The notes under the pieces are model-generated. The model did no database searches, was not told the DNA's origin, and worked only from the letters and a program-made list of their open reading frames with translations. 64,000 bases of DNA from Paralichthys olivaceus. Taxonomy: Eukaryota; Chordata; Actinopteri; Pleuronectiformes; Paralichthyidae. The position numbers and the translations under genes were made by a program. Within the stretch, counting starts at the first letter, position 1, and every line of letters begins with the position of its first letter. Below, one piece after another: positions 26,658 through 35,400 of this stretch. The stretch lies in assembly GCF_024713975.1 (NCBI RefSeq), contig NC_091096.1, forward strand, positions 1,938,501 through 2,002,500, read 5' to 3'.

Positions 26658-29600
26658 ATGGAGACAAATACAAACACAGATAAACTGGACCAGCTGACTC
26701 TGGAGATTCACCAACTGACTTCCGAGAAGAAGACGCTACAAGCTGGACTTGAGGATGCTGTAGAGCTTGCTAGACAGGCTAACATCTACCGGAAGCAGAA
26801 GAAAACAGAATCTGAAAATCTGACTCTGGAAAATAACAACCTGGCTTCTGAGAATAATAAGCTGCAAGATGAACTTGATGAAGCTCTACATCAGAAAGAC
26901 CTTGCACATCACGCTCTCATCTCCCAGCAGCAAAAGGACACATATAAAGTGGACCAGCTGACTCAGAAAATTCTTAAACTGACTCGTAAGAACAAGTTGC
27001 TACAAGATGAACTTAAGGATGCTCTAGAGATGGCTGAAGAAGCTACCAGCATCATGACAGTGAAGGAAAGAGAATCTGATGATCTGACTCTGGAAAATCA
27101 CCAATTGGCTTCTGAGAACAAGAGGCTACAAGGTGAGCTTGAGGATGCTCTAGAGCTTGCTCGAGAGAATACCATCTCACGGCAGCAGAAGGAATCAGAA
27201 TCTGACAATGTGACTCTTGAAAATAACCACCTGGCTTCTGAAGACAAGAGGCTACAAGATGAACTTGAGGATGCTCCAGAGCTTGCTCGAGAGAATACCA
27301 TCTCGAGGCAGGAGAAGGAATCAGAATCTGACGATGTGACTCTTGAAAATAACCACCTGGCTTATAACCACCTGGCTTCTGAGAATAAGCGACTACAAGG
27401 TGAACTTGAGGAAGCTCTTCATGAGAAAGACCTTGCTCGTCAGGCTCTCATCTCCTATCAGCATAAGGACACTGATAAACTGGACCAGCTGACTCAGGAA
27501 AATCTCCATCTGGCTTCTAGGAACAGGGGGCTACAAGATAAAATTGATGATGCTGTAGACCTTGCTGAAGAGGCTATCAACTCCGAGCAGCAGATGATAA
27601 ATAAATCTGACCATCTGACTCTGGAAAATCACCAACTGGCTTCTGTGAACAAGAGGCTACAAGGTGATCTTAATGATGCTCTAGAGCTTGCTGAAGAGGC
27701 TATCATCTCCCAGCAGCAGAAGGAAACAGAATCTGACAGTCTGACTCTGGAAAATTACCAACTGACTTCTGAGAACGAGAGGCTACAAAATGAACTTGAG
27801 GATGCTCTAGAGCCTGCTAGAGAGAATACCATCTCACGGCAGCAGAAGGAAACATATAAACTGGATCAGCTGACTCAGGAAAATCACCAACTGGCTTCTG
27901 TGAACAAGAGGCTACAAGGTGATCTTAATGATGCTCTAGAGCTTGCTGAAGAGGCTATCATCTCCCAGCAGCAGAAGGAAACAGAATCTGACAGTCTGAC
28001 TCTGGAAAATTACCAACTGACTTCTGAGAACGAGAGGCTACAAAATGAACTTGAGGATGCTCTAGAGCCTGCTAGAGAGAATACCATCTCACGGCAGCAG
28101 AAGGAAACATATAAACTGGATCAGCTGACTCAGGAAAATCACCAACTGGCTTCTGAGAAGAAGACGCTACAAGTTGGACTTGAGGTTGCTCTAGACCTTG
28201 GTAGAGAGGCCACCATCTGCCGGAAGCAGAAGGAAACAGAGTCTGACAATCTGACTCTGGAAAATAAGCACCTGGTTTCTGAGAATTATAGGCTACGAAA
28301 GGGACTTGAGGAAGCTCTACATGAGAAAGACATTGCTCATCACGCTCTCATCTCCCAGCAGCATAAGGACACATATAAAGTGGACCAGCTGACTCAGAAC
28401 AATTTCAAACTGACTTGTAAAAACAAGTTGCTACAGGATGAACTTGAGGATGCTCTAGAGATGGCTAAAGAAGCTACCAGCATCATGACAGTGAAGGAAA
28501 CAGAATCACACAATCTGACTCTGAAAAATAATCACCTGGCTTCTGGGAACAAGAGGCTACAAGGTGAACTTGAGGAAGCTCTACATAAAGACCTTGCTCA
28601 TCAGGCTGTCATCTCCCAGCAGCATAAGGACACAGATAAACTGGACCAGTTGACTCAAGAAAATCACCAACTGACTTCTGAGAAGAAGATGCTGCAAGTT
28701 GGACTTGAGGACGCTCTAAAGCTTGCTGAAGAGGCTACCAACTTTATGCAGCTGAAAGAAAACAAATCTGACCAGCTGACTCAGGAAAATCATCAACTGG
28801 CTTCTCAGAATAAGAGGTTACAAGGTGAACTCGAGGAAACGCTACATGAGAAAGAGCTTTCTCATCAGGCTGCCATCTCCCAGCAGCAGGAGAACACAGA
28901 TAAACTGGACCAGTTGACTCAGGAAAATCACCAACTGACTTCTGAGAAGAAGATGCTGCAAGTTGGACTTGAGGACGCTCTAAAGCTTGCTGAAGAGGCT
29001 ACCAACTTTATGCAGCTGAAAGACAACAAATCTGACCAGCTGACTCAGGAAAATAACCATCTGGCTTCTGAGAACAAGAGGCTACAAGGTAAACTTGAAG
29101 AGGCTCTAGAGCTTGCTAGAGAGGCTACCATCTCCCGGCAGCAGATGCAAACAGAATCAGACAATCTGACTCTGGAAAATAACCATCTGGCTTCTGAGAA
29201 GAAGATGCTGCAAGTTGGACTTGAGGACGCTCTAAAGCTTGCTGAAGAGGCTACCAACTTTATGCAGCTGAAAGACAACAAATCTGACCAGCTGACTCAG
29301 GAAAATCACCATCTGGCTTCTGAGAACAAGAGGCTACAAGGTAAACTTGAAGAGGCTCTAGAGCTTGCTAGAGAGGCTACCATCTCCCGGCAGCAGATGC
29401 AAACAGAATCAGACAATCTGACTCTGGAAAATAACCATCTGGCTTCTGAGAACAAGAGGCAACAAGGTAAACTTGAAGATGCTTTAAAGCTTGCTAGAGA
29501 GGCTACCATCTCCCGGCAGCAGATGGAAACAGAATCTAATAATCTGACTCTGGAAAATAATCATCTGGCTTCTGAGAATAAGAGGCTACAAGATGAACGT

Positions 29601-31748
29601 GAGGAAGCTCTGCATGAGAAAGACCTTGCACATCACGCTGCCATCTCCCAGCAGCATAAGGACACATATAAAGTGGACCAGCTGACTCAGAAAAATCTCA
29701 AACTGACTTGTAAGAACAAGAGGCTTGAAGGTGAACTTGAGGATGCTCTAGAGCTTGCTAGAGAGAATACCATCTCCCGGCAGCAGATGGAAACAGAATC
29801 AGACAATCTGACTCTGGAAAATAACCATCTGGCTTCTGAGAACAAGAGGCTACAAAGTAAACTTGAAGAGGCTCTAGAGCTTGCTAGAGAGGCTACCATC
29901 TCCCGGCAGCAGATGGAAACAGAATCAGACAATCTGACTCTGGAAATTAACCATCTGGCTTCTGAGAACAAGAGGCTACAAGGTAAACTTGAAGAGGCTC
30001 TAGAGCTTGCTAGAGAGGCTACCATCTCCCGGCAGCAGATGGAAACAGAATCAGACAATCTGACTCTGGAAAATAATCATCTGGCTTCTGAGAATAAGAG
30101 GCTACAAGGTAAACTTGAAGAGGCTCTAGAGCTTGCTAGAGAGGCTACCATCTCCCGGCAGCAGATGGAAACAGAATCTAATAATCTGACTCTGGAAAAT
30201 AATCATCTGGCTTCTGAGAATAAGAGGCTACAAGATGAACGTGAGGAAGCTCTGCATGAGAAAGACCTTGCACATCACGCTGCCATCTCCCAGCAGCATA
30301 AGGACACATATAAAGTGGACCAGCTGACTCAGAAAAATCTCAAACTGACTTGTAAGAACAAGAGGCTTGAAGGTGAACTTGAGGATGCTCTAGAGCTTGC
30401 TAGAGAGAATACCATCTCCCGGCAGCAGATGGAAACAGAATCAGACAATCTGACTCTGGAAAATAACCATCTGGCTTCTGAGAACAAGAGGCTACAAGGT
30501 AAACTTGAAGAGGCTCTAGAGCTTGCTAGAGAGGCTACCATCTCCCGGCAGCAGATGGAAACAGAATCAGACAATCTGACTCTGGAAAATAACCATCTGG
30601 CTTCTGAGAATAAGAGGCTACAAGATGAACGTGAGGAAGCTCTTCATGAGAAAGACCTTGCACATCACGCTGCCATCTCCCAGCAGCATAAGGACACATA
30701 TAAAGTGGACCAGCTGACTCAGAAAAATCTCAAACTGACTTGTAAGAACAAGAGGCTTGAAGGTGAACTTGAGGATGCTCTAGAGCTTGCTAGAGAGAAT
30801 ACCATCTCCCGGCAGCAGATGGAAACAGAATCAGACAATCTGACTCTGGAAAATAACCATCTGGCTTCTGAGAACAAGAGGCTACAAGGTAAACTTGAAG
30901 AGGCTCTAGAGCTTGCTAGAGAGGCTACCATCTCCCGGCAGCAGATGGAAACAGAATCAGACAATCTGACTCTGGAAAATAACCATCTGGCTTCTGAGAA
31001 TAAGAGGCTACAAGATGAACGTGAGGAAGCTTTACATGAGAAAGAGCTTGCTCATCAGGCTGCCATCTCCCAGCAGCAGGAGAACTCAGAAAAACTGCGC
31101 CATCTGTCTCGGAGAAATCACAAATTTGCTTCTGAGAACAGTAAATTAAAAGGTGATCTTGAGGAAGCTCTAAATGAGAGGAAGCTCGCTCAAGAGGCTC
31201 CTGTCTCACAACTGAAGGACAAAGAAGAACAAGTCTATTTGACTTGTTACAGTCAAGAAGTGGTTTCTGAGAACAAGAGGCTACAAAGTGAACTTCAGAA
31301 TGCTATACTTCAGAAAGACCTTGCTCGAAGGCAGAGCCAGAGAGACAGAGAAGCTACCAGCAGACTCATAGAAGAAGTGAACAAGGAGAAAGCCAATTAC
31401 ATGCACCAATTTAAAAGATTTGTGAAGCAAAAGCAAGCCTCATCAGATCCAGAGGTGAAAAAAGAAAACATGTCACAGAAAGATTTTATCATCTCCAAGA
31501 ATCAAGGGTCCATTACTAAGCTCCAATATATGGGCCATAAGTTGAAAACAGAACAGTCAGAGAGCAAGACAACACAAGCCCCACTTGTAATTCCAAATAA
31601 AACGAGGCTTCTTAGAAGACCAAAGTTATCCCCCCTCAAACTCCGAGTGCAGAAGTCAGAAGGTCCGAGCTCTGAACCTAACAACCTTTCAACTGTGATT
31701 CAGTTTCCCCTTTTATGTAAAAAAAAAAACCTTAATTTCACAGAATAA
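26658..31748 (+). CDS. Unrecognised giant coiled-coil repeat protein, copy 2 (1,696 residues, intronless)
   Basis: Tandem paralogue of the ORF at 19945-24531 with the same start context and leader. It has 35 units (residues 11-1526, bases 26688-31235): 23 of 42 residues, 8 of 46, two of 43 and one each of 45 and 51. Extra units relative to copy 1 are numbers 5, 10, 11 and 22. Units 10-11 are a direct duplicate of units 8-9. The C-terminus differs because the A run near the end has 11 A here and 10 in copy 1: the last residues are NLNFTE instead of TLISQNN, one frame apart. Both ORFs stay open over the entire array despite different unit counts, since every unit is a multiple of three bases. 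Product and role are unknown; the two loci could be a real gene pair or one gene and its haplotype or assembly duplicate. Confidence 0.75.
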   Translation: METNTNTDKLDQLTLEIHQLTSEKKTLQAGLEDAVELARQANIYRKQKKTESENLTLENNNLASENNKLQDELDEALHQKDLAHHALISQQQKDTYKVDQLTQKILKLTRKNKLLQDELKDALEMAEEATSIMTVKERESDDLTLENHQLASENKRLQGELEDALELARENTISRQQKESESDNVTLENNHLASEDKRLQDELEDAPELARENTISRQEKESESDDVTLENNHLAYNHLASENKRLQGELEEALHEKDLARQALISYQHKDTDKLDQLTQENLHLASRNRGLQDKIDDAVDLAEEAINSEQQMINKSDHLTLENHQLASVNKRLQGDLNDALELAEEAIISQQQKETESDSLTLENYQLTSENERLQNELEDALEPARENTISRQQKETYKLDQLTQENHQLASVNKRLQGDLNDALELAEEAIISQQQKETESDSLTLENYQLTSENERLQNELEDALEPARENTISRQQKETYKLDQLTQENHQLASEKKTLQVGLEVALDLGREATICRKQKETESDNLTLENKHLVSENYRLRKGLEEALHEKDIAHHALISQQHKDTYKVDQLTQNNFKLTCKNKLLQDELEDALEMAKEATSIMTVKETESHNLTLKNNHLASGNKRLQGELEEALHKDLAHQAVISQQHKDTDKLDQLTQENHQLTSEKKMLQVGLEDALKLAEEATNFMQLKENKSDQLTQENHQLASQNKRLQGELEETLHEKELSHQAAISQQQENTDKLDQLTQENHQLTSEKKMLQVGLEDALKLAEEATNFMQLKDNKSDQLTQENNHLASENKRLQGKLEEALELAREATISRQQMQTESDNLTLENNHLASEKKMLQVGLEDALKLAEEATNFMQLKDNKSDQLTQENHHLASENKRLQGKLEEALELAREATISRQQMQTESDNLTLENNHLASENKRQQGKLEDALKLAREATISRQQMETESNNLTLENNHLASENKRLQDEREEALHEKDLAHHAAISQQHKDTYKVDQLTQKNLKLTCKNKRLEGELEDALELARENTISRQQMETESDNLTLENNHLASENKRLQSKLEEALELAREATISRQQMETESDNLTLEINHLASENKRLQGKLEEALELAREATISRQQMETESDNLTLENNHLASENKRLQGKLEEALELAREATISRQQMETESNNLTLENNHLASENKRLQDEREEALHEKDLAHHAAISQQHKDTYKVDQLTQKNLKLTCKNKRLEGELEDALELARENTISRQQMETESDNLTLENNHLASENKRLQGKLEEALELAREATISRQQMETESDNLTLENNHLASENKRLQDEREEALHEKDLAHHAAISQQHKDTYKVDQLTQKNLKLTCKNKRLEGELEDALELARENTISRQQMETESDNLTLENNHLASENKRLQGKLEEALELAREATISRQQMETESDNLTLENNHLASENKRLQDEREEALHEKELAHQAAISQQQENSEKLRHLSRRNHKFASENSKLKGDLEEALNERKLAQEAPVSQLKDKEEQVYLTCYSQEVVSENKRLQSELQNAILQKDLARRQSQRDREATSRLIEEVNKEKANYMHQFKRFVKQKQASSDPEVKKENMSQKDFIISKNQGSITKLQYMGHKLKTEQSESKTTQAPLVIPNKTRLLRRPKLSPLKLRVQKSEGPSSEPNNLSTVIQFPLLCKKKNLNFTE

Positions 31749-31890
31749 TTAAGTAAAAGAAGAAACTTTCCAAAAAAAACCTGATTTTTAAACTAAAACC
31801 AAATCTCCCTACAAAGAGGGGTAAGTCATTGAAAGGCCATAACGATTTTGATCTATTTATTTTGTATATCTAATTCTGAAGTACTTGGCA

Positions 31891-31896
31891 AATAAA
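31891..31896 (+). promoter_or_regulatory. Candidate poly(A) signal AATAAA for coiled-coil ORF 2
   Basis: Equivalent AATAAA about 140 bases after the stop of the second ORF, in identical context. Confidence 0.5.
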
Positions 31897-32184
31897 AAGT
31901 CATAAAAAAGAATTTCAGTCGTTTTTTGAAATTTAAAATGAAATAATTAAACTTTAAATAAAAAATAATTTAAATGTCCTGTTTTATTGTGGTTTTATGG
32001 GAGTGGTTTGTGACACTTCTACTGCTCTCTAAGAACCTAAATCGGCAGATTAATTTATAATAAAATAATTTGACAGTGATCATGAATGTTTTTAACTAAT
32101 TGGAAAAATAAATGAGGGAATGAGCGATTAATCGTTTTACTGTGAAAGAGTCTAGCGGAAGTTAGTGTTGGTTGGCGGAAGTGG

Positions 32185-32217
32185 ATGGTGGAGGGAGGAC
32201 CGGAGACTGCGGGATAA
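32185..32217 (+). other. Possible upstream ORF of 10 codons in the CDS1 leader
   Basis: ATG at 32185 followed by ten codons in total and TAA. It is translated only if transcription starts upstream of it, just after the ETS motifs. It is also present in the duplicated promoter copy. Confidence 0.3.
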
Positions 32218-32367
32218 ACAAACACACGCAGCGGCTCTTCACTCACCTGCTGCCGCCGTCGCAGCTCCACGTTTGGCCCGGGGTTAGAACACCCAGGAAC
32301 AGGGAGAGTAACCCGGGATACCCTCCTCCTCATCCCGCCTTTTCGTCCCCCCTGGAGCCGGCGGTTT

Positions 32368-32373
32368 ATGTGA
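32368..32373 (+). other. Start-stop element ATGTGA in the CDS1 leader
   Basis: An ATG followed directly by TGA, 36 bases upstream of the CDS1 start codon and most likely inside the 5' leader. Minimal start-stop uORFs are known to hold initiating ribosomes in other genes. Confidence 0.4.
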
Positions 32374-32403
32374 CTCGCTTCCCGGCGGAGAACCGAACGA
32401 GAC

Positions 32404-35400
32404 ATGACTGAGCTGAGGAAGCGAGGCGGCGGCGGAGGTGACACCGACAGCACCGACAACATCAGCGACAAGGTAACGAAGTGAAGCCCGGGAACCGAGG
32501 CCGGTCCCCCCGCTTAGGCCCCGGCCTGTGGAACATGTCAGCCCGGTTTGTGGCTGCGGTCAGACCGGCGGAGCTAGCTGCGGTTACCGGTTATTAAGCA
32601 GCGGGAGCTACATGGAGCTAGTGAGCTAGCCTCCGGTAATCCCGCAACAAGCTCACGCAACAACACGGTGACGAAATAACGACTTTTATCTGGAGTGACG
32701 TTCATCACGGCTGGATCTGTCACCACATGTTTTAATCCTGTGACACATAGTCAACAGCGACAGTAAACCAGTAATAATGTTTTCTTGATAATAGCACCTG
32801 TGTTGATTTAGCACATTTTAAAACTAAACGTCAAAGACGAGAATCCAATCAACGCAATGTAATTTAAAATCAAAGGCAACACGACCTCAGCTCAACACAT
32901 GATAAAAGTTTCCACGGATGTTGAATGACAATAAAAACACAGCTGAGGTCCAGATTGTTGAGAAAACTACTGTTGGGTTCAGTTAAATCTCAAATCTCTC
33001 ATCTTATCTTATTATTTCATGTTGAATCTGTGTGTGACTGCTGCACTGACAGGGAAATACTGGACCTCACACTAAGCTGTGCAGTGCAAGTTACGTAAAA
33101 TTACTAAATATATTTGAAATGTGAACTCGATCCTGCTAGTTTTTCAATATAATTAAGTTTTCAGTGAGATTTCTTGGGTAGAAAATATGAAGTGTGACAA
33201 AAACTCTCCTTTAAAATAATGATTTTAGTGCTGAAGCTATTAACGATCAATCAATAGCATTGATGGATCTTGACCTGTCAGTCTTCACTTTTTAAACAGT
33301 TGTTGACCAAACAATCTCCACTCAGTCAGGGGCGTCTCAAGGGACTTCCCCTGGCTGGGCCCTACATAAACGCAAACCAGAAAAAGAAACAGCAAGAAGT
33401 TTCCTGGTTAGATTCCTGACGTGAACATGTTCTCCCAGTGTCTGCAGGAGTTTTTCTCCGGCTTCCTCCCACAGTCCAAAGACCGGGGGTTGGTTAATTC
33501 TAAATGGTCCATATGTGTTCTCTTCAAAACTTCGTGGCATGAGTCCTCTCTGTGGGTTTCAGTTGCGTTGCAGCCTCCTGTACATTAGACGATCATATAG
33601 TTAAAGAGGGTTCTCACAAGATTAACTACAGAATGGATTTCACACTTCATGCTTTGTCTTGTGCAAATCCCTCAATGTGGCCTTCATGCAGGTTCTGACT
33701 GTCACTCTCGGGAGCCTCTGGTGCTAAAATCGGATTCACCAGATCAATCACATGTGCTGTACATCTATATGAATTGGTCCCTGGGGGTTGCTGTTGCCTG
33801 GCTGTGTGGCTGCAGTCATTCAGGCACTGAGCTCCACATTTGGCTCTTTCACAGTTCACTTTTGGGGAAAAAGAAGCCCCCCCCTCTGAGCACCAGAGAA
33901 AAGTGAGGGGCATGACTCGACAGAGGTCAAGCAGGGATACAGAGGAGACTGTTGGTTAACCCCTGTTTACATTTATAGAAGATAATAACACTCTTTTTTT
34001 AAAGGTGAATTAAACTTTCCATAGAAAGTTCACATAAATATCAGGAAATGTGAAATATTCCGGATTTTATCATTTTCATTTCTTGTTTTCTCAGTTTTAA
34101 TTTAGTTGTCTTTAATTTGTTATCTGATGCTGAGTGTGAATCGATGGGACCTTGAAACTGTGTCATCACACGATCGCTATTGCGCAGACTCTGGCTCCAA
34201 ATGACGTCTTCAGTGCAAAATGGCAGCGTTCATCTCTGTGGCATTTTGGCTTCATTTCTGGATAGTTAGAAAAAGTGGAGATGCTAGATCATCCATCTAG
34301 TTTGTGATGTGTCCCCTGAATTGCGATGCTGCTATTGTTTACTTCCATTAATTAGACAGCCGTATGCAGCGTGTGTGCTCGACTTACATATTGAGCTTGC
34401 GTCCTTCACACTGCTGCTCTCCATTCTCTGGTACTGTTGTCGGGGCAATTAGCGGCTGTTCAAGACCCCAACATGACAGTTGACCTTGGTGGGCTGTCTG
34501 CTGGTTGGCTGGGCGTAAGAGAAGCCTCCAGCGGCAGCAGCAGTGATGGTGGCAGCAGGCACTTAAACGCTCTGATGGTCACAGCTTTATTCTAAACAGA
34601 CCTAGTTAGAAATGTCTTGGGACAGCAGAGGACAATTATTCATGTTGTGGCTTTGTGTAAAGATACCCTCATGTTGTTTTTTCAACCTCAAGCTCAGTAA
34701 AGTTAAAAAATGTCGTACATTTTCATTTACAGTGTACGTGTGAAGCGGTTGCACAACACTGTTGATCATATGCATGCTAACTGTAAGTTAGTTTGAGCAT
34801 GCTGTGCTAAGCCGTTGGCATGCTTACATGCTAACATTAGCATTCAGGTCAAACCGTAGCAGAGCCACTATACAGCTCAGGCTCGCTAAGTTGAAAGACG
34901 AAATGATGAACGTGAAAGTCCTGAATGACGACATTGTTTTCCATTATTTATGCCTCCAGCTGTATTGATTTCTGGTTTGAGCGCCACCTCTGAGGCGTCA
35001 CACTGCTGCGTCTCCTGGAAAAGGCCATTTTTGCTTCGTGCTGCACTTCAGAGAGGTGAAAGTTGCAGCAGTGCTACTTCAGGTCAATGTTCACTGCTGA
35101 TTAGCCTAATTCCTTTCTTGCAGCAAGAGTGACTGACGTCTGTTTAGAGGCTCTGCTGTATCCTCAAAGTTAATCGTTTCCTAGAGTAATCATCCCCCCC
35201 AAAAAAAAAAACAAGTGTGAATAAATTCGGTGTGACCATCAATTCAAGCAAATGTATTTCATGCATTCACAAACTTTGTGCTGCGCAAACACTTGTCCTG
35301 ATGCTCTGCTCAGGACAGCTTTGTTTTCTACCTTCCTCAAAATGACAAATGTTCTAAATACAGAGAAGATGTTTCGAAGTTTCAGTCACAGTTTTTGTCA

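Larger units (their letters stand above)
25002..32225 (+). repeat. Segmental tandem duplication, copy 2 (about 7.2 kb)
   Basis: Direct-orientation second copy, immediately adjacent to copy 1. It is about 510 bases longer, nearly all explained by four extra coiled-coil units in its ORF (169 codons). Its right end (through about 32225) is the original CDS1 upstream region, so copy 2 abuts the intact CDS1 gene. The very low divergence means a recent event, ongoing gene conversion or an assembly artefact (two haplotypes placed in series). Confidence 0.95.
32130..32403 (+). promoter_or_regulatory. cds1: CDS1 promoter and 5' leader in a CpG-rich region
   Basis: Two CGGAAGT ETS-family motifs (32156-32162 and 32176-32182) lie 20 bases apart, a common arrangement at TATA-less housekeeping promoters. 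CpG density rises sharply from about 32230 to 32700, spanning exon 1 and the start of intron 1. No TATA box is seen. The exact transcription start cannot be read from sequence. Two short upstream ORFs may be included, depending on the start site. Confidence 0.6.

Noticed and set aside
32172..32411. 79-codon frame overlapping the CDS1 leader
   Set aside because: It lacks an ATG at its start, and the sequence is leader and promoter; the ATG at 32404 matches CDS1 N-termini (MTELR-like).
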